NCBI GenBank assembly: GCA_964387775.1 | Contig: CAYLZO010000128.1 | Location: 1-14,785 of the forward strand | Length of the DNA stretch: 14,785 nucleotides | Direction: 5' to 3' | Source of the DNA: CAYLZO01 sp964387775 | GTDB lineage: Bacteria > Chloroflexota > Anaerolineae > JAAYZQ01 | In this document: one piece after another, positions 1 to 8,489 of the stretch | Numbering within the stretch: position 1 is the stretch's first letter | Layout of the letters: every line of letters begins with the position of its first letter | Notes under the pieces: model-generated | The model's database searches: none | What the model saw: only the letters and a program-made list of their open reading frames with translations | Told to the model about the DNA's origin: nothing | Translations under genes and position numbers: made by a program

Positions 1-58
1 CGTATTCCGTATTGCGTACAGCGTATTCCGTCACGCATCACGTAATACGCAATACGTT
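1..58. repeat. Short AT-richer repeat patch with direct and inverted copies
   Basis: The 10-mer CGTATTCCGT occurs at 1-10 and again at 22-31. The 11-mer CGTATTGCGTA (8-18) is the exact reverse complement of 46-56. The patch ends just before the stop codon of the minus-strand phosphatase gene, so it lies immediately downstream of that gene. It may be part of a longer repeat cut by the window edge. It has no T-tract and is not a convincing terminator. A dispersed intergenic repeat is the likeliest reading, by inference. Confidence 0.55.
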
Positions 59-1348
59 CTACGCCAGATGGCAGCTATCGTTCAGGCCCAACGTCTGCCA
101 CCGGCCGGCCACCTGCTGAAAGACGTCGATTCCGGCCGTGTCCTGCTCGACGCGCCAGATTGCGTCCAAGCTGAGGCCGAGGAGCGAGCAGATCAGGACC
201 TTGTTGACGATCTGATGGCCGACCCCGACGACGGTCTGGCCGGGGTGGCGGGCCGTTACTTCGTCCAGAAAGGCGAGGACGCGGCGCTGGACGTCGCGCA
301 GGCCCTCGCCGCCGGGGAATTGGACCCGGCCGGGTGCCGTGCGCCATTGACTGTAGAGTTCGGGATAGGCGTCGGCGGCGTCAGCGTGGCGTTGGCCCTG
401 AAGCTGGCCGTAGTCGATGTCCAGCAGGCCGTCGTGCGGCTGAATCTTCTGGCCTCGCGCCTTGCCCAGGGGCTCCAGGGTCTGCCGGGCGCGTAGCAGG
501 GGGCTGGCGTAGAGGGCGGCCAGGGGTTCGTCCTGGAGCCGCCGGGCGACGGCCCGGGCCTGCGCCCGCCCCGTTTCGTCCAGGGGCAGGACTTTGGCAA
601 GCTCAGTCGAGCCGTCGGCGCGGCCGCGAAAGCGCTCCTGGCCGGCCTGCGCGTTCCAGCCGGTCTGGCCGTGACGGACGAGGACCAGCCGGGTCCCATC
701 CCCACCGGCACGAGGAAGTGCCGAAGCCAGGTGGCACACGTCGTTAAGCCCGACGAGCCTGAACCGTTTGCTAGCCGGGTCATAATCGAAGCGGCTGAGA
801 TTGCACAGGTCCTGGCGAAATGCCCAGTAGCCGCCATCGGGCAACCCGGCCAGCACGCAGATGAGCGTCCGGGTGACGGCCTGGTGGCTGACGAGAGCCA
901 GGGTGTCGCCGTCGGCGTGGGCGGCCAGGATCTCGTGCAGGGCGGCGACGGCCCGCTCGCGCAGCACGCCGGGGTGCTCGCCGCCGGGGGCCTGGACGCT
1001 AAACGGGTCCTCGTGCCAGCGGCGGTAGAGGTCGGGCCACTGCTTGGCGACCTCGGCGTGGTCGCGACCGGCCCACAGGCCATAGTCCATGCTGCTCAGG
1101 CCGGGCCGGGTCTGGACCGCCAGGCCGTGGGGCTCGGCGATGATTTCGGCCGTGCGGGCCGCCCGCTGGAGGGGGCTGCTGTAGACGGCCGCCAGCGGCT
1201 CGGCGGCCAGGCGCTGGGCGGTGCGCTCGGCTTGGGCCGCGCCCTCGCCGGCCAGGGGCACGTCTACGATGCCCCGAAAGCGGGGGCCAGACGCGCCGCT
1301 CACGTTCCAGGCGGTCCGCCCGTGGCGGACCAGGATAATGCGGATCAT
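59..1348 (-). CDS. Tandem two-domain histidine phosphatase (phosphoglycerate mutase-like)
   Basis: A 429-aa protein built from two successive histidine-phosphatase (PhoE/CobC/GpmB-like) domains. Domain 1 has LVRHGRTAWN with catalytic His9 and the distal SHQ His155. Domain 2 has LVRHGQTGWN with His226 and GHQ His378. Both carry the SSPL/ASPL...R..T segment near residues 57-66 and 281-290, and both end in the same motif, LNDVCHL (201-207) and LNDSCHL (422-428), pointing to internal duplication. All four catalytic His are present, so both halves could be active. Known members remove phosphate from small molecules (sugar phosphates, phosphoglycerate, alpha-ribazole phosphate); the substrate here cannot be read. 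The ATG at 1348 was chosen because AGGAGG lies 7 bases upstream and the protein then starts right at the first strand. The open frame runs back to 1762 but that part is antisense to the neighbouring gene. No signal peptide is seen, so it is cytoplasmic. Confidence 0.93.
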   Translation of the reverse strand: MIRIILVRHGRTAWNVSGASGPRFRGIVDVPLAGEGAAQAERTAQRLAAEPLAAVYSSPLQRAARTAEIIAEPHGLAVQTRPGLSSMDYGLWAGRDHAEVAKQWPDLYRRWHEDPFSVQAPGGEHPGVLRERAVAALHEILAAHADGDTLALVSHQAVTRTLICVLAGLPDGGYWAFRQDLCNLSRFDYDPASKRFRLVGLNDVCHLASALPRAGGDGTRLVLVRHGQTGWNAQAGQERFRGRADGSTELAKVLPLDETGRAQARAVARRLQDEPLAALYASPLLRARQTLEPLGKARGQKIQPHDGLLDIDYGQLQGQRHADAADAYPELYSQWRTAPGRVQFPGGEGLRDVQRRVLAFLDEVTARHPGQTVVGVGHQIVNKVLICSLLGLSLDAIWRVEQDTAGIDVFQQVAGRWQTLGLNDSCHLA

Positions 1349-1369
1349 GTCGTCGTCCTCCTGCGGGAG

Positions 1370-1398
1370 ATTGTAACGGGCAGAGCCCAAGGTGTCAA
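1370..1398 (-). promoter_or_regulatory. Sigma-70-type promoter of the phosphatase gene
   Basis: On the minus strand a perfect -35 TTGACA (1398-1393) is followed by a 17-base spacer and a -10 TACAAT (1375-1370). Transcription would start near 1363, giving an untranslated leader of roughly 15 bases that contains the AGGAGG ribosome site before the ATG at 1348. The -35 box touches the GTG start of the divergent DUF1992 gene. Confidence 0.8.
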
Positions 1399-1399
1399 G

Positions 1400-1885
1400 G
1401 TGAAAGTAGCGAAGGACCGGGAAAACTGGATAGACCGGCAGATCCGCGAAGCGCAGGAACGGGGCGTCTTTGACAACCTGCCGGGCCGGGGCAAGCCGGT
1501 GGACCTGACGCCCAATCCCTACGCCCAGGACCGGGAGCTGGCCCACAAGATCCTCAAGGACGCGGGCTATGCGCCCGACTGGATCGAGCTGGACAAGGCC
1601 ATTCGGGGCAAGCTGGAGCGGGCGCGGGCCGATCTGCGCCGCAGTTGGACGTGGCGCGACGAGCGATTGGCCGAGCTGGCCGGCCGCTCCGATTCGTGGG
1701 CCGAGGCCGAGCGGGAGCGGGTCCTGGCCGGCTGGCAGCGGGCCGTCGCCAGATTCGAGCAAGACGTGGCCGGCATCAACCGCGAGATCGCCGACTTTAA
1801 TCTGAAGGTGCCCAGCCCGCGCTTCCAGCGGGGCAAGGTCAACGCCGCCCGAGAGGTTGCGCGCATCGAAGGGCGGCTCTCGTGA
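1400..1885 (+). CDS. DUF1992 / DnaJC28-like protein
   Basis: A 161-aa protein with the DUF1992 hallmark FDNLPGRGKPVDL at about residues 24-36, then a segment DRELAHKILKDAGYAPDWIEL and a long charged helical C-terminal half (about 65-160) that may form a coiled coil. Bacterial members (such as E. coli YhdN) are small stand-alone proteins; in eukaryotes the domain sits behind a J domain in DNAJC28. No J domain is present here. The molecular role is not established. GTG at 1400 was chosen because AAGGTG lies just upstream and family similarity begins here. An upstream open frame reaching back to 671 is antisense to the phosphatase. The gene overlaps the next small ORF by four bases (GTGA). Confidence 0.85.
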   Translation: MKVAKDRENWIDRQIREAQERGVFDNLPGRGKPVDLTPNPYAQDRELAHKILKDAGYAPDWIELDKAIRGKLERARADLRRSWTWRDERLAELAGRSDSWAEAERERVLAGWQRAVARFEQDVAGINREIADFNLKVPSPRFQRGKVNAAREVARIEGRLS

Positions 1886-2073
1886 GCGAGATGGGCAATA
1901 AACCGGACGCCCAGGCCCGCAAGGCCGAGGCCGTGCGCCTGATCGTCACCCGCCGCGAGCGGGCGCCGCGCTCGCCCCGCATGGAGCGGGCGCTCAAGCG
2001 GGTGATCTGGCGCTATGTGCGGGCTAGCCAGAAAGGGGCAGACGAGAGGAATAAAGATGCTGACCAAGATTAA
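1882..2073 (+). CDS. Small unknown ORF, possibly with a replaced 3' end
   Basis: A 63-aa basic protein that I do not recognise. Its GTG start overlaps the stop of the DUF1992 gene (GTGA), the usual sign of translational coupling. Roughly 30 consecutive codons (from about 1920 to 2013) all end in G or C, as in the native genes here, which argues for real coding. From about 2015 onward the bias disappears (AGG AAT AAA GAT GCT and so on), and the frame runs 17 bases into the following ATPase gene. The last 15-20 residues may therefore be a by-product of the incoming low-GC cassette, which would have removed the original end. It could also be a complete small gene or a chance ORF. Confidence 0.45.
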   Translation: MSEMGNKPDAQARKAEAVRLIVTRRERAPRSPRMERALKRVIWRYVRASQKGADERNKDADQD

Positions 2074-3211
2074 CATCCAGGGGTTCAAATCACTTTGGGA
2101 CGTTCAAGTGAAACTGGGTCACATAAATGTGTTCGTTGGGGCCAATGGTAGCGGCAAGACCAATTTTCTGGAAGCGATTGGTTTGTTGAGTGCTGCGGCT
2201 GGCGGCTCAGTCAACAAGAGTCATGGTGAGGTGGATGACCAAGACCTAATGCGCCGTGGGGTACGGCCAGGTACATCATCCTTGTATCTATCCTCTTTCG
2301 ATGATCTGGGGAATGCTGAAAGTATTGCCCTCAATGCCACATGGACCGCGCCGGCATACGAGTCAGAATATCTATTCGAGTTTGACAAACTGTCACTTGC
2401 CCAGCAACCACCCTGGAGTTACCGAAAGGAATACAAGTTCGACGGACAGGAGTTCGATGGCGTCATGCTCGACAGCTTCCTGAGTCGCATGCCTGATTAC
2501 GCAGTTTTTGTGCCCAACACAGCGACGTTGCGCGGTGAGATACCCGATATCACTCAGCGTCGACCGATTGGGTTGGCTGGAGGTCAGTTGGCCGAAGCCG
2601 TCGGTGGGCTGTTAGATGCTGGCGAGTTGTTGGACGACGAACAAGGCCATTTCTTTACGCTTGAGCTAGATGATCTCTTGGAATTGCTTGACTGGGTAGC
2701 CAGGATAGACGTAGTACCTCCATCGCGAGAGATTGTTGCACCTAGCGTCCCGACTCTGCGTAGTATCATCCGTTTCACAGACCGACATATGAAAGAGGGA
2801 CGAAATCAGCTTCCAGCGTATGCGGCCAGCGAGGGAGCGCTGTACGTGCTGTTTGTCCTGGTTCTGGCCCTGCATCCTGAATCACCTAGTCTGTTCGCCA
2901 TCGACAATTTCGACCAGTCCATGCACCCCCGCCTGGCGCGGGCCACGGCGCGGCTCTTCTGCGAGCAGATGCTCCAAACCCACCCGCCACGTCAGGCATT
3001 GTTGACCACCCACAATCCATTGGTCCTCGACGGCCTAGACTTGCGAGATGACCGCATCCGGCTATTCGCTGTGGAGCGTGATTCTCACGGAGCCACTCGG
3101 GTGCATCGGGTTCAGGTTTCCGATGAGGTCGTGCAGGCGACGCAAGAAGGGTTGTCCCTGTCCAACCTGTGGGTGATGGGCCGGTTGGGTGGCGTGCCCG
3201 ATCTCTTTTGA
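2057..3211 (+). CDS. AAA15/AAA21 (OLD-like, ABC-type) ATPase of a two-gene cassette
   Basis: A 384-aa protein starting MLTKINIQGFKSL, the usual opening of OLD/RecF-like ATPases. Visible motifs: Walker A GANGSGKTN (28-36), ABC-signature-like ASEG (257-260) followed by a hydrophobic helix, Walker B LFAIDN (279-284), and a sensor/H-loop TTHNPLVLDGLDL (317-329). The residue after the Walker B Asp is Asn284, where most relatives have the catalytic Glu. ATG at 2057 was chosen for its AGAGGA site six bases upstream. GC is clearly lower than in the flanks: the line 2101-2160 counts 50% GC against 65% for 1501-1560. The TOPRIM-like partner starts 13 bases after the stop. In families such as Gabija, PARIS (AriA) and AbiL, an ATPase of this type works with a TOPRIM or RloB-like partner in phage defence; that role here is inferred from context. 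No membrane segment is seen. Confidence 0.85.
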   Translation: MLTKINIQGFKSLWDVQVKLGHINVFVGANGSGKTNFLEAIGLLSAAAGGSVNKSHGEVDDQDLMRRGVRPGTSSLYLSSFDDLGNAESIALNATWTAPAYESEYLFEFDKLSLAQQPPWSYRKEYKFDGQEFDGVMLDSFLSRMPDYAVFVPNTATLRGEIPDITQRRPIGLAGGQLAEAVGGLLDAGELLDDEQGHFFTLELDDLLELLDWVARIDVVPPSREIVAPSVPTLRSIIRFTDRHMKEGRNQLPAYAASEGALYVLFVLVLALHPESPSLFAIDNFDQSMHPRLARATARLFCEQMLQTHPPRQALLTTHNPLVLDGLDLRDDRIRLFAVERDSHGATRVHRVQVSDEVVQATQEGLSLSNLWVMGRLGGVPDLF

Positions 3212-3224
3212 GCAGGGACCAGCG

Positions 3225-3956
3225 GTGATCATCGGCACGGTTGTTGAAGGCCCCACAGATCGACTGGTCTTGGAGGCAGTGTTGAACAAAGTATTACCCG
3301 GCAAGCATCGCTACTTGCCTCTGCAACCGACCGAGACCTTTGGCGAGAGGGGGACCGGCTGGAAAGGCGTGCGCCGTTGGTGCTATGAAACCTGGCAACG
3401 CCAGGGTTCCAGCTTGGCGACGCTTATCTCGGGTGCAACAGGGCCAGCACTCGACATCCTGGTGATTCACCTGGATGCTGACGTTGCCACCGAACATGAC
3501 CTGCAAGCCGATGAAGCTGAGCCAATCCTGGATGTCGAGCAACCCTGTCCACCAATCAGGGACACGGTTAATCGACTTGAGTGTGTCGTCAGACGCTGGT
3601 TGAAGCATGCCGAGCTTCCACCAGAGGTGATTCTGGCGATTCCTGCCCAGGATACTGAAAGCTGGACCTTTGTAGCTTGCTTTCCTGACGATGAACTGTG
3701 CTCTCGTGACGACTACGAATGCATCAAGTCTGGCCGGGATCAGCCTGGCTATCGGCTGACCCTGAAAAAGTACGGAAAGCTGCTGCAAAGGACGAGTGGA
3801 GGAACCATCAAGAAGCCAAGACGTGCGTATCGTCGACTGGCGCCAATCGTGGCTGAGGCATGGGATGAGGTCTGCGGAATTTGTACCCAGGCCCGGCGGT
3901 TCACCACCGATATTCGTGCTGCTACGAACGAGACAGAAACAACTGACCAGACCTGA
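3225..3956 (+). CDS. TOPRIM/DUF4276-like partner protein (putative nuclease)
   Basis: A 243-aa protein with a TOPRIM-like layout. It opens with a beta strand and VEGPTD containing Glu8, then LVIHLDAD with Asp84 and Asp86 (79-86), then PAQDTESWTF (140-149) with Glu145, comparable to the 'IEaWlLAD' element of DUF4276/RloB-like proteins. These acidic residues are what a metal-dependent TOPRIM nuclease would need. The C-terminal half is basic (KKYGK, KKPRRAYRRL near 181-205) and could bind nucleic acid. GTG at 3225 was preferred over GTG at 3189 because AGCAGGGA sits six to seven bases upstream and the fold begins here; the earlier start would overlap the ATPase by 23 bases. Tight linkage to the ATPase and shared low GC suggest one transferred unit. 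The family assignment is from motifs only and could be a DUF4435-like or unnamed relative. Confidence 0.7.
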   Translation: MIIGTVVEGPTDRLVLEAVLNKVLPGKHRYLPLQPTETFGERGTGWKGVRRWCYETWQRQGSSLATLISGATGPALDILVIHLDADVATEHDLQADEAEPILDVEQPCPPIRDTVNRLECVVRRWLKHAELPPEVILAIPAQDTESWTFVACFPDDELCSRDDYECIKSGRDQPGYRLTLKKYGKLLQRTSGGTIKKPRRAYRRLAPIVAEAWDEVCGICTQARRFTTDIRAATNETETTDQT

Positions 3957-4048
3957 CAGGTCCCAGGAACAGGTTTGTCGAGGAGATTGGTTTATTATGA
4001 GCAAAACTTGGGGCCGAGCCTGGGTTCTCTGGAACCTGTCAGGTCTTG
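3947..4048. repeat. Imperfect inverted repeat at the right edge of the ATPase/TOPRIM cassette
   Basis: The 20-base segment 3947-3966 matches the reverse complement of 4029-4048 at 18 of 20 positions. Each arm contains the 11-base near-palindrome ACCTG(A/T)CAGGT, so each copy is itself almost symmetrical. The left arm overlaps the stop codon of the TOPRIM-like gene. The 62 bases between the arms contain no recognisable gene. It could be a pair of dispersed palindromic elements, a transcription barrier, or a scar of the insertion. Confidence 0.65.
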
Positions 4049-4105
4049 AGGAGACGATGTTCACGCGATATCCGCGATAGAAACAAAAGAAACGTGAGTG
4101 TGCAA

Positions 4106-6871
4106 ATGCTTCGTAATCGAGGTTGTTTGATCGTAATCGTACTCGGGGTCCTGTTGGTGGTGCTGTTCACCACCGGGCTGGACCTCTACACCGACCTGGC
4201 CTGGTTCGACGCCCTGGGCTTTGCCTCGGTCCTCTGGCGACGGATCGGGGCCGAGTGGCTGCTCTTCGTCGGGAGCTGGATCGTCGCCGCCGGAGTGCTG
4301 GCCGCCAACTGGCTGCTGGCCCGCCGGCTGGCCGGCGTGGGCGAGATGACCCTGCCCTGGATGGAACAGCAACGCTCAGGACACCGGACCACCACCGAGC
4401 CGACGACGCGCGTCGTCGCGGGGCGCATCGCCGACGCCGTGCTGGCGGCCATCGCCGTGGGCCTCGGCTTCTTTTTCGCCGTGCCGGCCCGGGGCGTGTG
4501 GCTCACGGCCCTGATGAGCGCCAACGCCGCCCCCTTTGGCCAGACCGATCCCATCCTGGGCCGCGATTTGAGCTTCTACGTCTTTCGCCTGCCCTGGCAG
4601 CGCTTCCTGCAGGGCTGGTTCCTGTGGCTCGTGCTCTTTTCCCTGGCGGGTGCCGCCCTGGTCTACCTGGCCAGCTACTCGGCGGAGCGGCTGACGAGGA
4701 ACGTCAAGGTCGTCGGCATCCGCGAGGCGTGGCTGCGGCTGGCGCCCGCCGCCGAGCGCCATCTGCTGATCCTGGGCGCCGTCGCCCTGGGCCTCCTGGC
4801 CTGGGGCTACCAGCTCAACATCCCCCGGCTGCTCTACTCGACGGAGGGCGCGGCCTACGGCGCGAGCTACACCGACGTCCACGCCCGGCTGCCGGTCATG
4901 CACCTGCTGACGGGCATCGTCGCCCTGGGGGCCGTCATCCTGCTGGCCAACCTCTTTGTGCGGGTCCGGTGGCTGCCCTACGCCGTGGTGGGCGCCTGGC
5001 TGGTCGTCGCCTTTCTGGGAGGCAACGTCTATCCGGGCCTGGTGCAGCGCATCACGGTCGAGCCCAACGAGCTGGCCCGCGAGCGGGAGTACATCGCCCA
5101 CACCATCGCCCTGACCCGGGCTGCCTTTGGCCTGGCCGACGTGGTCGAGAATGACTTTGCCGTGGCCGAAGAGGCCGCGCCCCTCGACCTGGAGGCCAAC
5201 GAATCGACGATTCAGAACATCCGCCTGTGGGATTACCGGCCCTTGATGCGCACCTACGGCCAGTTGCAAGAGATCCGCCTCTACTACTCCTTCGCCGACG
5301 TGGACATCGACCGCTACACGGTGGCCGGCCAGTATCGCCAGGTGACCCTGGCCGCCCGCGAGATCGCCCAGGACGAGCTGCCCGGCCAGGCGCAGACGTG
5401 GGTCAACCGCCACCTGGTCTACACCCACGGCTCGGGCGTGGTGCTGAGTCCCGTCAACGAAGTGGGCGAGGAGGGCTTGCCTCGCCTCTGGGTGCGTAAC
5501 ATCCCGCCCACGTCCATCTATCCCGAGCTGGCCATTGACGAGCCCGCCATCTATTACGGGGAGTTGACGACCGATTACGTCATTGCCGACACTGAAGAAC
5601 AAGAGCTCGACTATCCCTCAGGCCAGAACAACGTCTACACGACCTACGATGGGGAAGGGGGCGTGGTGTTGAGTTCGGCTTTGAAGCGGCTGGCCTACGC
5701 CCTGCGGCTGGGCAGCAGCCAGGTGCTCCTCAGCAGCGCCATCCAGCCCGAGAGCCGGCTGCTCTGGCGGCGGTCCATCGGCGAGCGGGTGCGGACGGTG
5801 GCCCCCTTCCTGCGCTACGACCCCGATCCCTACCCCGTCATCGTGGACGGCCGGCTGGTGTGGCTGCTGGACGCCTACACCACCAGCGACCGCTTTCCCT
5901 ATTCCGATCCGATTCGGACCCGCGAGGGCCGCCTGAACTACGTGCGCAACTCGGTCAAGATTACGATGGACGCCTACGACGGCCACCTGACCTTTTACCT
6001 GATCGATCCCGACGACCCGGTGGCGGCCACCTACGCCGCCATCTTTCCCGACCTCTTCCGCCCTGTGGAAGAGATGGACCCCGCCCTGGTGGCCCACTGG
6101 CGCTACCCCGAGGGCCTCTTTCAGATTCAGGCCGACAAGTTCCAGACCTTTCACATGACCGACCCCCAGATTTTCTACAACCAGGAGGACCTCTGGTCCT
6201 GGGCGGAGGAGGTGGTCGGCGGCGAGCGGCTGCTGATGGAGCCCTACTACGTCAACATGCGGCTGCCGGGCGAGGTGGTCGCCGAGTTCATCCTGATGCT
6301 GCCCTACAGCCCGTCGACCAAGCAGAACATGGTCGCCTGGCTCTACGCCCGCAACGACGGCGAGCACTATGGCGAGCTGGGCGTCTTTCAATTCCCCAAG
6401 CAGCAACTCGTCTACGGGCCGATGCAGGTTGAGTCGCGCATCGACCAGGACCCGCTGATCAGCCAGCAGCTCTCGCTCTGGAACCAGCGGGGCAGCGAGG
6501 TGATCCGGGGCAACCTGCTGGTCATCCCCATCGACCAGTCGATCCTGTACGTGGAGCCGATCTACCTCCAGGCCGAGGCCAGCCAATTGCCCGAATTGCG
6601 GCGGGTGGTGGTCGCCTATGGCAACCGCATCGCCATGGAAGAGACTCTGGCTGCCGGCCTGGCCCGGGTCATGGGCGAGGAGCCCGTCGCCGAAGGCGAT
6701 GAGCCGCCGCCGCCCCTCGAGGGCGACGTGGCCGAGCTGGTTCTCCAGGCCGACGCCCACTACCGGGCGGCGCAGGACTGCCTGCAAATCCGTGACTGGA
6801 CTTGTTACGGCCAAGAGATGGACGCTTTGGAGCAAGTATTGGAGGCTTTGGTAACCGCTACACAAGAGTAA
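4106..6871 (+). CDS. UPF0182 (COG1615) large membrane protein
   Basis: A 921-aa protein, in the usual 850-1000 aa range of this family. Seven membrane helices are readable at about 7-27, 51-72, 108-128, 170-191, 219-236, 264-285 and 289-307, followed by a soluble portion of about 600 residues probably outside the membrane. Family signatures include FGQTDPILGRDLSFYVFRLP (144-163), GYQLNIPRLLYS and GASYTDVHARLPV. A Pro/Glu-rich linker precedes the last 60 residues. The biochemical function of UPF0182 is unknown. The start is uncertain: ATG 4106 is used, with in-frame GTG at 4094 and 4100 and only a weak GTGAG site. A strong GAGGAG site at 4049-4054 instead serves an ATG at 4057 that opens a 7-codon ORF, which could be a leader coupled to this gene. 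The HhH gene follows after 36 bases, probably in the same transcript. Confidence 0.92.
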   Translation: MLRNRGCLIVIVLGVLLVVLFTTGLDLYTDLAWFDALGFASVLWRRIGAEWLLFVGSWIVAAGVLAANWLLARRLAGVGEMTLPWMEQQRSGHRTTTEPTTRVVAGRIADAVLAAIAVGLGFFFAVPARGVWLTALMSANAAPFGQTDPILGRDLSFYVFRLPWQRFLQGWFLWLVLFSLAGAALVYLASYSAERLTRNVKVVGIREAWLRLAPAAERHLLILGAVALGLLAWGYQLNIPRLLYSTEGAAYGASYTDVHARLPVMHLLTGIVALGAVILLANLFVRVRWLPYAVVGAWLVVAFLGGNVYPGLVQRITVEPNELAREREYIAHTIALTRAAFGLADVVENDFAVAEEAAPLDLEANESTIQNIRLWDYRPLMRTYGQLQEIRLYYSFADVDIDRYTVAGQYRQVTLAAREIAQDELPGQAQTWVNRHLVYTHGSGVVLSPVNEVGEEGLPRLWVRNIPPTSIYPELAIDEPAIYYGELTTDYVIADTEEQELDYPSGQNNVYTTYDGEGGVVLSSALKRLAYALRLGSSQVLLSSAIQPESRLLWRRSIGERVRTVAPFLRYDPDPYPVIVDGRLVWLLDAYTTSDRFPYSDPIRTREGRLNYVRNSVKITMDAYDGHLTFYLIDPDDPVAATYAAIFPDLFRPVEEMDPALVAHWRYPEGLFQIQADKFQTFHMTDPQIFYNQEDLWSWAEEVVGGERLLMEPYYVNMRLPGEVVAEFILMLPYSPSTKQNMVAWLYARNDGEHYGELGVFQFPKQQLVYGPMQVESRIDQDPLISQQLSLWNQRGSEVIRGNLLVIPIDQSILYVEPIYLQAEASQLPELRRVVVAYGNRIAMEETLAAGLARVMGEEPVAEGDEPPPPLEGDVAELVLQADAHYRAAQDCLQIRDWTCYGQEMDALEQVLEALVTATQE

Positions 6872-6907
6872 GAGTTCGATCCAATCCATTCAGTAAAGGA
6901 GGAAAAT

Positions 6908-8242
<1,335 letters not shown>

Positions 8243-8259
8243 CGGGCCAGGCATACCCG

Positions 8260-8313
8260 CCTTGCAGGGGTGCCGGCGATCCTCAGTCCACCGGCACCTC
8301 TGCAGGGCTTTTT
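8260..8313 (+). terminator. Rho-independent terminator after the HhH gene
   Basis: A 17-base left arm (8260-8276) pairs with 8291-8307 at 15 Watson-Crick positions plus a wobble, with a 14-base loop, followed directly by CTTTTT (8308-8313). It lies 18 bases after the stop codon and separates the UPF0182/HhH unit from the downstream operon. Confidence 0.8.
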
Positions 8314-8394
8314 CCCCCGGCAATCCCACAGCCTACCCATCTTCCTGCATCTCGGCAGCCCGTGATTGGGGCTATCGGATCAGAAGGCGATGGA

Positions 8395-8423
8395 TTGACT
8401 TCTAGCAGGGCCTGGGCTATAAT
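8395..8423 (+). promoter_or_regulatory. Sigma-70-type promoter of the radical SAM/proC/lipM operon
   Basis: -35 TTGACT (8395-8400), 17-base spacer, -10 TATAAT (8418-8423). Transcription would start near 8430. The transcript then carries a leader with a 9-bp hairpin (8444-8452 pairing 8466-8474, one G-U) and a purine-rich AAAGGGAGG ribosome site at 8505-8513. Confidence 0.85.
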
Positions 8424-8489
8424 GTCCCGGCGTTGATTGTGGAGCAAGTGAGCGTCGCGCAGACCCTCGCTTGCCATCTCACCGTTGTT

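Noticed and set aside
1..58. CRISPR-like repeat
   Set aside because: Units are about 10 bases, irregularly spaced and partly inverted; there are no uniform spacers.
671..1399. Upstream extension of the DUF1992 frame
   Set aside because: It is antisense to the phosphatase coding region and has no family similarity; similarity begins just after the GTG at 1400.
1349..1762. Upstream extension of the phosphatase frame on the minus strand
   Set aside because: It is antisense to the DUF1992 gene, lies upstream of the phosphatase promoter, and the AGGAGG site fixes the start at 1348.
3294..4064. 256-aa minus-strand ORF opposite the TOPRIM-like gene
   Set aside because: No motif or good ribosome site; the plus strand carries recognisable TOPRIM-type residues and the ribosome site.
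4376..6889. Two long minus-strand ORFs (408 and 423 aa) under the UPF0182 gene
   Set aside because: Antisense shadows expected in GC-rich DNA; their composition is rich in Gly, Gln, His, Asp and Val with no domain, while the plus strand is a clear UPF0182 protein.
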